Notes: generated from the letters alone by a model not told the origin. Positions 36,416 through 46,192 are shown, counted from the stretch's first letter. The stretch: DNA of 64,000 bases from Tritonibacter litoralis (GCF_009496005.1 NZ_WIBF01000001.1:1-64000); one strand, 5' to 3'. Numbers and translations: made by a program.

Positions 36416-36488
36416 TGAACGGAGGTTGATCAACCGCCTCACTTCGTGTGAGAAAACTGCAGACGATCGAAGACTTAAAGGGCCAGCA

Positions 36489-37811
36489 ATGAAACAGGCG
36501 TTTGTGATTTCCCGGATGGGACGTTTTCTGTGCGGAACCGCATGTGCACTGCTGGTGGCGGCTTGTACCGAGAAAGAGCCGGTGTTGCAGGGCGCGCGTG
36601 AACCGATCCGCCCGGATGAGACGGTGAAGATTGAAAACCAGTCGCGGGCCATCAGCCTGGCCAAGCAGACGGTAAACGCTGCATGGCCGCAATCCCATGG
36701 CACCGCACAATTCCGTACCGCACATCCCGCGCTCAGCGCTGCTCCGACCGAGGCCTGGTCTGTGTCCATCGGCACCGGCGATGAGCGCCGTCAGCGAATT
36801 ACGGCGCAGCCTGTGGTTGGAGATGGCCGGGTCTATACTTTGGACAGCGGTGGCCAGGTATCTGCCGTGTCGCCCAATGGTCAGATCCAATGGCAAAGCG
36901 ACATTATCCCTGTCACGGATGAGGAAGGTCAGGCCACCGGCGGCGGTCTCGCCTTTGCGGATGGGGTGGTTTATATCTCGTCCGGCTTTGGCGTTTTGAC
37001 CGCGCTTGAGGCCGCTTCTGGCGATCAGATCTGGCAACAAGAGCTTGAGGCCACAGGATCCGGTCAGCCATTGGTGCGGGACGGTCTGGTCTATGTTGTG
37101 GCAGGCGATGACACCGGTTGGGCCGTGCGGGCCAAAGACGGGCGGATTGCCTGGCAAGTGAAAGCAAGCCCAAGCCCTGCAAATATTCTGGGTGCTCCGG
37201 CGCCGGTTCTGACGCGGGATCTGGCCGTCTTTGCCTTTGGCTCGGGCGATCTGACCGCGACTTTCCGCAAAGGCGGCTTTCAGCGCTGGAATGCATCCAT
37301 CGCGGGGGAACGGACCGGTAGCACCATTGGCACCATCAATGACGTGACCGGCGGTCCCGTCGTGGTGGGCAGCCGGATTTTTGTGGGCAATCACGGTGGC
37401 CGCACCGCCGCCTTTGACGCCGAAAGCGGTCTGCGGTTGTGGACGGCGCGCCAGGGGGCCTTGGGTCCGGTCTGGCCTGCAGGCGATAGCCTGTTTCAGG
37501 TCAGCGATACCAACCGTCTGTTGCGCCTTGACGCTGACAGTGGCGACGTGATCTGGTCGGTGCGTCTGCCGGGCTTTGTCAAGGACAAGCCGCGCAAACG
37601 GGCAGAGGTGGTCGCGAACTATGGGCCGATTCTGGCCGGCGGTCAGGTGATCGTCGCCTCAAACGATGGCTTCCTGCGGTTTTATGACCCCACCAACGGC
37701 AGCCTGACACGGCAGGTTGAGATCGATGGCGGGGCCACCACAGCGCCGGTTGTTGCGGGTCAAACTCTGTACGTTGTGTCGACCAAAGGCGAACTCCACG
37801 CTTTCCGTTGA
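36489..37811 (+). CDS. bamB: Outer membrane assembly lipoprotein BamB
   Basis: The ATG at 36489 gives 440 residues with a lipoprotein signal ending in LLVAAC (Cys about residue 22). The rest is an eight-bladed PQQ-like propeller; repeated blades read VTALEAASGDQIWQQEL, RAKDGRIAWQVKASPSP, AFDAESGLRLWTARQG and RLDADSGDVIWSVRL. BamB scaffolds substrate delivery to BamA in beta-barrel insertion. It sits between the YfgM-like gene and der, as in gammaproteobacteria. Confidence 0.92.
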   Translation: MKQAFVISRMGRFLCGTACALLVAACTEKEPVLQGAREPIRPDETVKIENQSRAISLAKQTVNAAWPQSHGTAQFRTAHPALSAAPTEAWSVSIGTGDERRQRITAQPVVGDGRVYTLDSGGQVSAVSPNGQIQWQSDIIPVTDEEGQATGGGLAFADGVVYISSGFGVLTALEAASGDQIWQQELEATGSGQPLVRDGLVYVVAGDDTGWAVRAKDGRIAWQVKASPSPANILGAPAPVLTRDLAVFAFGSGDLTATFRKGGFQRWNASIAGERTGSTIGTINDVTGGPVVVGSRIFVGNHGGRTAAFDAESGLRLWTARQGALGPVWPAGDSLFQVSDTNRLLRLDADSGDVIWSVRLPGFVKDKPRKRAEVVANYGPILAGGQVIVASNDGFLRFYDPTNGSLTRQVEIDGGATTAPVVAGQTLYVVSTKGELHAFR

Positions 37812-37861
37812 CGCCAAGATGCGCTATGGGGCGCGTCTGAAAACGCTGAAAGTGTGAGATC

Positions 37862-39331
37862 ATGTCCTTTACCCTGGCCATCGTGGGCCGCCCAAACGTG
37901 GGCAAATCGACTTTGTTCAATCGCCTCGTGGGCAAGAAACTGGCTTTGGTCGATGACCAGCCGGGCGTGACTCGCGACCTGCGCGAAGGGGAGGCCAAGC
38001 TGGGCGATCTGCGGTTCACCGTGATCGACACTGCGGGCCTTGAGGATGCAACCGACAACAGTCTCGAGGGGCGGATGCGCCGCCTGACGGAACGCGCCGT
38101 AGATATGGCCGACATCTGCTTGTTTATGGTAGATGCGCGCGCCGGGATCACGCCGACGGATGAAATCTTTGCCGATATCCTGCGCCGCAAATCTGCGCAT
38201 GTGATTCTGGCCGCGAACAAAGCCGAAGGCAATGCGGCCGAAGCCGGCGTGCTTGAAGCATACGGTCTGGGTCTGGGAGAGCCGCTGCGTCTGTCCGGTG
38301 AACATGGCGAAGGCATGCCGGATCTTTATTCCGTATTGATGCCGCTGGCCGAAAAGTATGAGGCCGAGGCAACGGATACCGGACCAATCGTTGATGTGGA
38401 TGTCGACGAGGATGATGACTGGGACGAGGAAGAAGATTACGAAGTCCCAATGCCCACCGCTGACAAACCGTTGCAGGTTGCGGTGATCGGTCGTCCAAAC
38501 GCCGGAAAATCCACTCTTATCAACAAGATCCTGGGTGAAGATCGCCTGCTGACCGGCCCCGAAGCCGGGATCACCCGCGACGCCATCTCGCTGCGGCTGG
38601 AGTGGAATGATGTGCCGATGCGCATCTTTGACACCGCCGGTATGCGCAAAAAGGCGAAGGTGCAGGAAAAGCTGGAAAAGCTTTCGGTCTCGGATGGCTT
38701 GCGGGCGGTGAAATTTGCCGAGGTTGTCGTGGTCCTTCTGGATGCGGCGATCCCGTTTGAACAGCAGGATCTGCGCATTGCAGATCTGGCTGAACGCGAA
38801 GGCCGTGCGGTTGTTGTGGCGGTTAACAAATGGGACGTGGAAGAGGACAAACAGGACAAGCTGAAAGCGCTGAAAGAGAGCTTTGAACGTCTGTTGCCGC
38901 AATTGCGCGGTGCGCCGTTGATCACTGTTTCGGCCAAAACCGGCCGGGGTCTGGACCGCCTGAATGCTGCGATTATCCGCGCCTATCAGGTTTGGAACCG
39001 CCGGATCCCAACAGCGGCGCTGAACCGCTGGCTGACCGGCATGCTGGAACAGCACCCGCCGCCCGCACCGCAGGGCAAGCGGATCAAAATGCGCTATATG
39101 ACCCAGGCCAAAACCCGCCCGCCGGGGTTTGTTGTGATGTGTTCGCACCCAGACAAAGTGCCCGCAGCCTATTCCCGCTATTTGGTCAACGGGCTGCGTC
39201 AGGACTTTGAAATGCCGGGCACCCCGATTCGCCTGACGTTGCGCGGGCAGGGGGACAAGAACCCCTATAAGGGGCGCAAGAAAGCGCCACCGTCAAAACT
39301 GCGTAAACACCTTGAAGGGCGCAGGGGTTAA
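37862..39331 (+). CDS. der: Ribosome-associated double GTPase Der (EngA)
   Basis: A 489-residue GTPase with two G domains. The first P-loop is GRPNVGKST (about 9-17) with DTAGL, and the second is GRPNAGKST (about 211-219) with DTAGM and NKWD. A highly acidic linker ([18 protein letters not shown]) joins them and is longer than in many homologues. The C-terminal KH-like domain includes [18 protein letters not shown]. Der is needed for 50S subunit maturation. A strong terminator follows. Confidence 0.97.
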   Translation: MSFTLAIVGRPNVGKSTLFNRLVGKKLALVDDQPGVTRDLREGEAKLGDLRFTVIDTAGLEDATDNSLEGRMRRLTERAVDMADICLFMVDARAGITPTDEIFADILRRKSAHVILAANKAEGNAAEAGVLEAYGLGLGEPLRLSGEHGEGMPDLYSVLMPLAEKYEAEATDTGPIVDVDVDEDDDWDEEEDYEVPMPTADKPLQVAVIGRPNAGKSTLINKILGEDRLLTGPEAGITRDAISLRLEWNDVPMRIFDTAGMRKKAKVQEKLEKLSVSDGLRAVKFAEVVVVLLDAAIPFEQQDLRIADLAEREGRAVVVAVNKWDVEEDKQDKLKALKESFERLLPQLRGAPLITVSAKTGRGLDRLNAAIIRAYQVWNRRIPTAALNRWLTGMLEQHPPPAPQGKRIKMRYMTQAKTRPPGFVVMCSHPDKVPAAYSRYLVNGLRQDFEMPGTPIRLTLRGQGDKNPYKGRKKAPPSKLRKHLEGRRG

Positions 39332-39356
39332 CTCTTATTCTCACAGTATGACTGAC

Positions 39357-39383
39357 AGCGGGCGTCGTTTCGGCGCCCGCTTT
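39357..39383 (+). terminator. Rho-independent terminator after der
   Basis: AGCGGGCG (39357-39364) pairs with CGCCCGCT (39374-39381) across a nine-base loop, followed by TTT. Confidence 0.8.
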
Positions 39384-39475
39384 AGTACGAGCCAATTGAA
39401 TTTCAACAGAAGATTGTCATTTTAATCACTTGCCAGGATCGCTGGTAGTGCCCAAAATCAGGGCATGTCTCGGAC

Positions 39476-39506
39476 ACAGAACAGTTTTCGACGTTCTGTT
39501 TTTTTT
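39476..39506 (+). terminator. Terminator-like hairpin in the leader of the desaturase gene
   Basis: ACAGAAC (39476-39482) pairs with GTTCTGT (39493-39499) across ten bases, followed by seven further T. It sits only about 30 bases before the desaturase start, so it could end upstream transcripts or act as an attenuator for this gene. Confidence 0.6.
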
Positions 39507-39534
39507 GGTGAATTTATCGATTGTAGGTGCCTCA

Positions 39535-40494
39535 ATGGATTTGCGCGCACATACGCGTGAGTATTGCAGGAAAGACAATTGGCTGGCCTCCGCCAGCTAT
39601 TTTGGAACTTTTGTTGTTTATTTTCTTTCGCTCTGGGTTGCGATTGACCAGATGGACCGCTGGTATGTGATGCTGCCCGCCGGTGTGATCTTTGCCTTTG
39701 CGGCGGTGCGACTTTATGTGCTGCAACATGACACGGGGCATCATTCCCTGTTCGAAACACGGCTGCAAAATGAACTGGCTGGGCATGTCTTGTCGCCTTT
39801 CACATTTGCGCCGTTTGAGGTGATGAAGCAGAACCACAATTTGCATCATTCAAATGTCGGAAATCTGGAACACCGCGAGACAGGAGAGATCCACACCATG
39901 ACGGTTGCGGAATGGCGCACGGCAGATTGGCGTCATCGCCTTGCCTATCGCCTGTATCGCAATCCAATCCTGTTGGTCTCTTTTGGTGCGGCTTTTACCT
40001 ATTTCATCCGCTATCGCTGGCCCAAGAATACGTTGCGGTTTGGCGTCTTGGGGGTGATTTGCCACAATCTGGTAATCGCTGCATTGCTGTATGCGCTATA
40101 TCAAGTTGCGGGGTCAGATGGCGTGTTGATCTGGCTGGCGTTCTCTTTCCTTGGCGGGATGATCGGCGTGTTTCTGGTCTATCTTCAGCATAACTTTGAA
40201 GACACCTATTGGGACCGCCGCCCGGATCTGAACCCGATGGAGGCGGCATTGCATGGCTCGTCCTGCCTGGATTTCGGTTGGTTCTTTGACATGGCGGTGG
40301 CCAATATCACCCTGCACGACATTCACCATTTTAACGCGCGCATCCCGTCCTATCGTCTGCGCCAATGTCATTACAGCCTGCCGGATGAGATCGCGCCGCG
40401 CCGGATAAAATGGGGCGAAGCGCTGCGGGCTTTGCGCCTCAAACTTTGGGATGAAGAAAAAAAGCGGCTTGTCCCCTTTCCAAAAAGCTTATGA
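39535..40494 (+). CDS. Membrane fatty-acid desaturase family protein
   Basis: The ATG at 39535 gives 319 residues. The three histidine boxes of the di-iron desaturase/hydroxylase superfamily are present: HDTGHHS (about 64-70), HNLHHS (about 101-106) and HDIHHFN (about 261-267). They are separated by hydrophobic helices. The enzyme should introduce a double bond into (or hydroxylate) acyl chains in the membrane. A terminator-like hairpin with a T-run precedes the gene. Whether the substrate is a phospholipid acyl group or another lipid cannot be told. Confidence 0.88.
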   Translation: MDLRAHTREYCRKDNWLASASYFGTFVVYFLSLWVAIDQMDRWYVMLPAGVIFAFAAVRLYVLQHDTGHHSLFETRLQNELAGHVLSPFTFAPFEVMKQNHNLHHSNVGNLEHRETGEIHTMTVAEWRTADWRHRLAYRLYRNPILLVSFGAAFTYFIRYRWPKNTLRFGVLGVICHNLVIAALLYALYQVAGSDGVLIWLAFSFLGGMIGVFLVYLQHNFEDTYWDRRPDLNPMEAALHGSSCLDFGWFFDMAVANITLHDIHHFNARIPSYRLRQCHYSLPDEIAPRRIKWGEALRALRLKLWDEEKKRLVPFPKSL

Positions 40495-40505
40495 TAGATG
40501 ATATT

Positions 40506-40523
40506 ATGACGTCATTGCGTCAT
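40506..40523. promoter_or_regulatory. Short inverted repeat upstream of the HhH/H1-like gene
   Basis: ATGACG, TCATTG, CGTCAT: six-base arms in the 60-base gap between the desaturase stop and the next start. It might be an operator or part of a leader hairpin. Confidence 0.3.
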
Positions 40524-40554
40524 CATGAGTAAAACAGTTGAAAGGAGCAGGGAG

Positions 40555-41157
40555 ATGACACCGCTACTAAAGATCGCTGGCGTGGGTCCGGCCTTGGCAA
40601 GGGCGTTGACAGCAGAAAAGCTGACCTCGGCAGAGGCGATTTCAAACCTAAGCATCGGCGAATTGTCCGAGATCCCAGGGATTGGTGCCCGTCGCGCGCC
40701 CAAGTTGAAAGAGGCCGCCGCCGCTGCTGTGGCTGCCGCAAACGGAGCGGCGCCTGTTGCCAAAGCCGCAGCAAAGCCAGCCGCCCGCAAACCGGCGGCC
40801 AAACCCGCCGCGCGCAAACCTGCGGCCCGCAAGGCAGCCGCAAAAACCGCGCCCAAACCCGCAGCAAAGCCGAGTGCACAACCTGCCGCTCCGTCATTGA
40901 GCGAGGCGCTGGCTGTGGCCGAAGCCGCACGTGCTGCTGCCGAAGAACGCGCCGCCAAAGCGGAAACCAAAGCCAAGAAGGCCCAGAAAAAAGCCGCAGC
41001 CCTGGCCGCTGAATTTGCGTTGGCCAAGGAGAAGGCCAAGAAAAAAGCAAATAAAACCAAAGGCAAAGCCACCAAAGCGATTGCCAAGGAAAAGGCAAAG
41101 GGCGATGCGATTATGGCCGCAAAACGGGCCAAGAAGGGCAAGAAGGCAAAAAAATAA
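40555..41157 (+). CDS. Helix-hairpin-helix protein with histone H1-like tail
   Basis: The ATG at 40555 is preceded by AGGAG at ideal spacing and gives 200 residues; an ATG at 40525 has no such site. The N-terminal 55 residues hold a helix-hairpin-helix pair (KIAGVGPALARALTAEKL, LSEIPGIGARRAPKL), a non-specific DNA-binding fold. The rest is lysine/alanine/proline repeats (KPAARKPAAKPAARKPAA-like) and a coiled, very basic end. It is likely a nucleoid-associated protein that wraps or bridges DNA, as for H1-like bacterial proteins. The combination with HhH is notable. Confidence 0.75.
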   Translation: MTPLLKIAGVGPALARALTAEKLTSAEAISNLSIGELSEIPGIGARRAPKLKEAAAAAVAAANGAAPVAKAAAKPAARKPAAKPAARKPAARKAAAKTAPKPAAKPSAQPAAPSLSEALAVAEAARAAAEERAAKAETKAKKAQKKAAALAAEFALAKEKAKKKANKTKGKATKAIAKEKAKGDAIMAAKRAKKGKKAKK

Positions 41158-41184
41158 CCGGCCCCCAATAGGGCCGGTTTCTTA
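41156..41184. terminator. Bidirectional terminator between the HhH/H1-like gene and serS
   Basis: AACCGGCCC (41156-41164) pairs with GGGCCGGTT (41171-41179), with T-rich sequence on both strands. It overlaps the stop codon of the HhH gene. Confidence 0.8.
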
Positions 41185-41204
41185 TCTTTAGCGCTGCGCT
41201 GGAG

Positions 41205-42497
41205 TTAAACCAGAACGCCATCCGCGCTGAGGGTTAGCTTGCCGCCCAAATAAGGGGCCAGCACCTCGGGCAGTTGGACCGAGCCGTCTTCTTGCTGGCC
41301 GTTTTCCAGCACCGCAATCAAGCAGCGCCCAACGGCCAGGCCCGATCCGTTCAATGTATGAACAAACTCGGGCTTGCCGCCCTCGGCCGGTTTGAACCGC
41401 GCATTCATGCGGCGGGCCTGAAAATCACCGGTGGTGGAGACCGAAGAGATCTCACGGTAGGTGTTCTGACCCGGCACCCAGGCTTCGATGTCAAACGTAC
41501 GACGCGCGCCAAAACCCATGTCACCGGTGCACAGGATCACGGTGCGATAGGGCACGCCCAGTTTCTCCAGAATGCCCTCGGCGCAGCGCAACATGCGTTT
41601 CTGTTCTGCGTCAGACTCATCGGGATGCACGATCGAGACCATCTCGACCTTTTCGAACTGGTGCTGGCGCAGCATGCCCGACGTGTCACGCCCGGCGCTG
41701 CCCGCTTCCGAACGGAAACACAGGGTATGGGCCGTGTAGCGTTGCGGCAGGTCGGCTTCTTCCAGCATCTCATCGGCGACGGAATAGGTCAGCGGCACCT
41801 CGGAAGTCGGCACCAGCCACCAGCCGTTTGTGGTCTGATAACTGTCCTCGCCAAATTTCGGCAGCTTATCGGTGCCGTACATGGCCTCATCGCGCACCAG
41901 CACGGGCGAGTTCACCTCGGTCAGGCCGTTTTCATCCACATGGGTGTCGACCATGAACTGGGCCAGTGCGCGGTGAATGCGGGCAACCGCGCCTTTGAGC
42001 ATCACAAAACGCGCGCCCGAAATTTTTGCAGCGGTTTCAAAATCCATCGACGCCGCAACGCCTTTGATCTCAAAGTGTTCTTTGGGGGTGAACGAAAACG
42101 CAGCGGGTTCGCTCCAACGGTTGACCTCGACGTTGTCGTCTTCATCTGCGCCATTTGGCACATCATCCGCAGGCGCGTTTGGGATGCGGGCCAGCATATC
42201 GGTCAGCTTGGCGTCCAGCTCTTTGGCCTCTGCCTGCATGGCGGCGACTTCGGCCTTTTTCTCGGACACGGCGGCGCGCAGGCGTTCAAACTCTTCGGTG
42301 TCTCCTTTGGCTTTGGCGGCACCTATGGCTTTGGCGGCTTTGTTTTGTTCGGCCTGAGCTTCCTCGGCAGCCTGAATTTTGGCGCGGCGTTGTTCGTCCA
42401 GCGCCAGGACATCAGACGAGATCGACGCATCCCCACGCCGCGCCAAAGCGGCGTCAAAGGCGGTTGGATTTTCGCGGATTGCGCGAATGTCGTGCAT
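41205..42497 (-). CDS. serS: Seryl-tRNA synthetase
   Basis: A 430-residue class II synthetase. The N-terminal coiled-coil arm (about 30-105) binds the long variable arm of tRNA-Ser. Motif 2 is [26 protein letters not shown], shown here as FRSEAG near 261 and RQHQFEK near 273, and motif 3 is [16 protein letters not shown] near the C-terminus. The length is normal. It is divergent from yajC, with 220 bases between them, and shares a terminator with the convergent upstream gene. Confidence 0.97.
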   Translation of the reverse strand: MHDIRAIRENPTAFDAALARRGDASISSDVLALDEQRRAKIQAAEEAQAEQNKAAKAIGAAKAKGDTEEFERLRAAVSEKKAEVAAMQAEAKELDAKLTDMLARIPNAPADDVPNGADEDDNVEVNRWSEPAAFSFTPKEHFEIKGVAASMDFETAAKISGARFVMLKGAVARIHRALAQFMVDTHVDENGLTEVNSPVLVRDEAMYGTDKLPKFGEDSYQTTNGWWLVPTSEVPLTYSVADEMLEEADLPQRYTAHTLCFRSEAGSAGRDTSGMLRQHQFEKVEMVSIVHPDESDAEQKRMLRCAEGILEKLGVPYRTVILCTGDMGFGARRTFDIEAWVPGQNTYREISSVSTTGDFQARRMNARFKPAEGGKPEFVHTLNGSGLAVGRCLIAVLENGQQEDGSVQLPEVLAPYLGGKLTLSADGVLV

Positions 42498-42717
42498 GGG
42501 TCTTGCTCCTGGCTAATTGAATCAATGACCAACCTATGCCGCAGGTCGCTACAAAGGAAAAGAGGAGAGCGGCGCAATCCTGAAACTTGCGGCATTTCCA
42601 CCCGAGGTGCCGTTTGAACGCGGCGCGGCTATCCTCCTTGCAAACCCCCCGGTCAACGCATAGGTTCCCGGCAAAATATTGGTGCAAATTCCGCACCTCA
42701 GACAGAAGGAACGTCCC

Positions 42718-43002
42718 ATGGAAGGCAATGCGATCGCGCAGTTTGTCCCCCTTATTCTGATCTTTGCGATCATGTATTTCCTGCTGATCCGTCCGCAGCA
42801 GAAAAAGATGAAAGAGCATCAGCAGATGGTTCAGGCCCTGCGCCGCGGCGATCAGGTCGTGACCCAAGGTGGCGTGATCGGCAAGGTCTCCAAAGTCAAA
42901 GAAGATGGCGAACTGGAAGTTGAGATTGCCGAAGGCGTGAAAATCCGCGTTGTGCAATCCACCATCGCGCAAGTTCTGAACAAAACCGAGCCCGCAGCGT
43001 AA
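42718..43002 (+). CDS. yajC: Preprotein translocase subunit YajC
   Basis: The ATG at 42718 after AGAAGGA gives 94 residues: one membrane helix (about 7-23, FVPLILIFAIMYFLLI) followed by RPQQKKMKEHQQMVQALRRGD and GGVIGKVSKV. YajC joins SecD and SecF in the accessory Sec complex. It is followed by secD and secF in the usual order. Confidence 0.95.
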   Translation: MEGNAIAQFVPLILIFAIMYFLLIRPQQKKMKEHQQMVQALRRGDQVVTQGGVIGKVSKVKEDGELEVEIAEGVKIRVVQSTIAQVLNKTEPAA

Positions 43003-43035
43003 CGCGTCTGCCTCCCAAACGGAAAAGGCAGAGCT

Positions 43036-44697
43036 ATGCTGCAAATTGATCTTTGGAAAAGGGTCATGATCGCGCTGGTATGCGCGACGGGCCTTTTGCT
43101 GGCTCTGCCAAATGCGTTTTATACGCAGGTGGAACAGTCAAATGACGCTGAGGCGGCGATTGTCGCTGCTGGCGAGACGCCGGAACGGTTGGAGCAGGCG
43201 GCCCAATGGCCGTCTTTTCTGCCATCTGGTCTGGTGAACCTGGGGCTGGATCTGCGCGGCGGTGCGCATCTTCTGGCGGAGGTTCAGGTCGAAGACGTCT
43301 ATGAGGCGCGTATGACCGCGTTGTGGCCCGAGGTGCGCACAGCGCTGCGGGACCAGCGGGCCGCGGTTGGCACGTTTCGTCGCCAACCAGGTCCCGCGGA
43401 TGAGATCCGTGTGAAAATTTCAAATCCCGAAGGCATGACCACAGCGCTGCGCGAGCTGCGGGAACTGGCCACACCCGTTGTGACCCTGACCGGAGCTGGT
43501 GCCAATGATATCGAGGTGTCAGGGCAGGGCGATATTGTCACAATTACTCTGTCGGATGCTGAAAAAGTTGCCAGCGATGACCGCACCGTGCGTCAAGCGC
43601 TGGAAATTGTCCGTCGCCGGATTGACGAGGTCGGCACCCGCGAACCCACAATCCAACGTCAAGGCGCTGACCGGATCCTGATCCAGGTGCCGGGTATCGG
43701 GTCGGCCTCTGAGCTGAAAGACATCATTGGCACAACCGCGCAGCTAACCTTTAACCCGGTGGTGCGTCAGGGCTCTGATGCCAATGCCGCTCCCGGCGTG
43801 GGCAACAAGGTGATCCCATCCTTGGATGAGGAAGGGATTTTCTACACCGTGGAATCCGCCCCCGTGGTCACCGGTGAGGAACTGGTGGATGCGCAGCCCT
43901 CGTTTGACCAGAACGGCCGCCCGGCGGTGAGCTTCCGGTTCAACCCGGCGGGCGCGCGCAAGTTTGGCGACTATACGGCTGAAAACATCGGCTCTCCCTT
44001 CGCGATTGTGCTGGATGATGAGGTCGTCTCGGCCCCGGTGATCCAATCGCATATTCCGGGCGGCAGTGGCATTATCACTGGCAACTTCTCGATCGAGGAA
44101 AGCACCAATCTGGCGGTTCTGCTGAGGGCTGGTGCCTTGCCGGCTGAGCTGACCTTCCTCGAAGAACGCACCATCGGTCCAGAGCTGGGTCAGGACAGCA
44201 TTGATGCGGGCAAGATCGCCACAATCGTTGCCTTTGTTGCGGTGCTGGTCTTTATGGCGCTGAGCTATGGTCTGTTTGGGATCTTTGCCAATGTGGCGTT
44301 GTTGATCAACGTTGGTCTGATCTTTGGCGCGCTGTCCCTGATTGGCGGCACGCTGACCCTGCCAGGGATTGCAGGCATTGTCCTGACCGTGGGTATGGCG
44401 GTGGACGCAAATGTTCTGATCTTTGAACGGATCCGTGAAGAGCTGAAAGCAGGCCGTGGCCCGGCGCGATCAATCGACGAGGGCTATTCCAAAGCACTCT
44501 CGGCCATTGTCGATGCAAACGTCACGACGTTCATCACTGCTGTGATCCTGTTCGCCATGGGCTCCGGCCCGGTGCGCGGCTTTGCAATTACCTTAGGTCT
44601 TGGCATCTTGACCTCTGTCTTCACCGCGATCTTTGTCACCCGCCTGCTGGTGGTGATTTGGTTCGAACGGCGCCGTCCCAAAACGATTGAGGTGTAA
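43036..44697 (+). CDS. secD: Protein translocase subunit SecD
   Basis: A 553-residue RND-fold subunit. One N-terminal helix is followed by the SecD signature LVNLGLDLRGGAHLL (about 66-80), a large periplasmic P1 domain, and five C-terminal helices with GMAVDANVLIFERIREEL. It helps pull substrates across the membrane using the proton gradient. It lies between yajC and secF. Confidence 0.97.
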   Translation: MLQIDLWKRVMIALVCATGLLLALPNAFYTQVEQSNDAEAAIVAAGETPERLEQAAQWPSFLPSGLVNLGLDLRGGAHLLAEVQVEDVYEARMTALWPEVRTALRDQRAAVGTFRRQPGPADEIRVKISNPEGMTTALRELRELATPVVTLTGAGANDIEVSGQGDIVTITLSDAEKVASDDRTVRQALEIVRRRIDEVGTREPTIQRQGADRILIQVPGIGSASELKDIIGTTAQLTFNPVVRQGSDANAAPGVGNKVIPSLDEEGIFYTVESAPVVTGEELVDAQPSFDQNGRPAVSFRFNPAGARKFGDYTAENIGSPFAIVLDDEVVSAPVIQSHIPGGSGIITGNFSIEESTNLAVLLRAGALPAELTFLEERTIGPELGQDSIDAGKIATIVAFVAVLVFMALSYGLFGIFANVALLINVGLIFGALSLIGGTLTLPGIAGIVLTVGMAVDANVLIFERIREELKAGRGPARSIDEGYSKALSAIVDANVTTFITAVILFAMGSGPVRGFAITLGLGILTSVFTAIFVTRLLVVIWFERRRPKTIEV

Positions 44698-44700
44698 CCC

Positions 44701-45669
44701 ATGCGACTTAGACTTGTTCCTCAGGAAACCTCGTTCAACTTCTTTGGCCGGTCCAAACTGTGGCTTGGGATCTCGGTCCTGTTGATCATTGTGGGCCTTG
44801 CCTCCTTTGGCCTGCAGGGTCTGAACTTTGGCATCGATTTCCGCGGTGGTACTACGGTGCGGACCGAGGCGTCGGAAACCGTGGACGTGGGCGCATATCG
44901 TACTGCCATTGCGCCGCTGGATCTGGGGGATGTCTCCATCACCGAGGTTTTCGATCCGTCCTTTGCCGAAGACCAGCATGTGGCGATGATCCGCATTCAG
45001 GCGCAAGAGGGTGGCGAAGCCATCTCGGGTGCGCAGATCGAAACCTTGCGTTCGGCTCTGGATGCGGTGGCGCCGGGTATCAAATTTGTTTCTGTCGAAA
45101 GCGTTGGCCCCAAGGTCTCGGGTGAGCTGATCTGGACGGCGGCGCTGGCGGTGGGCCTCGCGATTGCGGCGGTTCTGGTCTACATCTGGCTGCGGTTTGA
45201 ATGGCAGTTTGCGCTGGGGGCGGTTGCCGCGTTGGTGCATGACGTTATCTTGACCATCGGCGTGTTTTCGGAACTGCAAATCAAATTTGATCTGGCAATT
45301 ATCGCGGCATTGCTCACGATTGTTGGCTATTCGTTGAACGATACTGTTGTTGTGTTCGACCGGGTGCGTGAAAACCTGCGCCGCTACAAGAGCAAGGATC
45401 TGGCCGAGGTTTTGAACATCTCCATCAACGAGACACTCAGCCGGACGATGATGACCTCGGTCACCACTTTGATTGCGCTGATCTCGCTCTTTGTGCTGGG
45501 CGGGGACGTGATCCGCGGTTTTGTCTTTGCGATGATCTGGGGTGTTGTGGTCGGGACTTATTCCTCGATCTTTGTCGCGTCGATCATTCTGTTGCGTCTG
45601 GGTGTCAAACGCGACTGGAACAAACCTTCGACCCCAAGCGGCAACCAGTTCGCCAATATCGACGCCTAA
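44701..45669 (+). CDS. secF: Protein translocase subunit SecF
   Basis: A 322-residue partner of SecD that starts three bases after the secD stop. LNFGIDFRGGTTVRTEA (about 41-57) is the SecF N-terminal signature and YSLNDTVVVFDRVRENLR the conserved TM4-adjacent motif. Six helices are visible. A terminator follows at 45690-45722. Confidence 0.97.
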   Translation: MRLRLVPQETSFNFFGRSKLWLGISVLLIIVGLASFGLQGLNFGIDFRGGTTVRTEASETVDVGAYRTAIAPLDLGDVSITEVFDPSFAEDQHVAMIRIQAQEGGEAISGAQIETLRSALDAVAPGIKFVSVESVGPKVSGELIWTAALAVGLAIAAVLVYIWLRFEWQFALGAVAALVHDVILTIGVFSELQIKFDLAIIAALLTIVGYSLNDTVVVFDRVRENLRRYKSKDLAEVLNISINETLSRTMMTSVTTLIALISLFVLGGDVIRGFVFAMIWGVVVGTYSSIFVASIILLRLGVKRDWNKPSTPSGNQFANIDA

Positions 45670-45689
45670 AAGCGCCTGTCATAACTTTG

Positions 45690-45722
45690 AAAAAGCCGCG
45701 GAGATCCTCTGCGGCTTTTTTG
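45690..45722 (+). terminator. Rho-independent terminator after secF
   Basis: AAAAGCCGC, GGAGATCCTC and GCGGCTTTTTT form a long stem-loop with an inner GAG/CTC pair and a T6 tail. Confidence 0.9.
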
Positions 45723-45838
45723 CGTCCAACGCAGGCACTCCCTGCGGCGCTCCGACGCCAGAGGCGCAGCTGAGGTTCCGTGACGGCGTGGCATGTGCTA
45801 ACCAGGCTGCACGACGCGAACACAGAAGGATCCATCCG

Positions 45839-46192
45839 ATGCGCCTGAACGAGGTAAGCTATACCGACGCCGAACCCATTGATGGCTATGGACCGGGTTT
45901 TTTCCGGATCGGCGGCCAGGTGCATCAGGGCGCGGTTGTTGCTTCTCCCAAAGGGACGCAGGCCTGGGGCGGCTATGAGGATCACAAAATCTTGTTGGAT
46001 TTGGCGGGTGACATTGACGTGCTGTTTGTCGGCACCGGGGCCGAGATTGCCCATCTGCCGGGGGATCTGCGCCCACAGCTGGAGGCCGCGGGCATCGGGG
46101 TTGAAACCATGAATTCTCCTGCCGCCTGCAGGACTTACAACGTTTTGTTGTCCGAAGGTCGCCGTATCGCGCTGGCCGCCTTGCCGGTATGA
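45839..46192 (+). CDS. Mth938-like domain protein (NDUFAF3/DUF498 family)
   Basis: The ATG at 45839 after AGAAGGA gives 117 residues. IDGYGPGFFRIGGQVHQGAVV is split here as residues 14-34, and VLFVGTGAEIAHLP and NSPAACRTYNVLLSEGRRIA are the Mth938/NDUFAF3 signatures. The mitochondrial relative is a complex I assembly factor; the bacterial role is not settled. It lies between secF and ccmA, linking it by context to membrane-protein and cytochrome biogenesis. Confidence 0.88.
   Translation: MRLNEVSYTDAEPIDGYGPGFFRIGGQVHQGAVVASPKGTQAWGGYEDHKILLDLAGDIDVLFVGTGAEIAHLPGDLRPQLEAAGIGVETMNSPAACRTYNVLLSEGRRIALAALPV

Noticed and set aside
41274-42617. 447-codon plus-strand frame opposite serS
   Set aside because: serS has all class II synthetase motifs; the frame is its antisense shadow.
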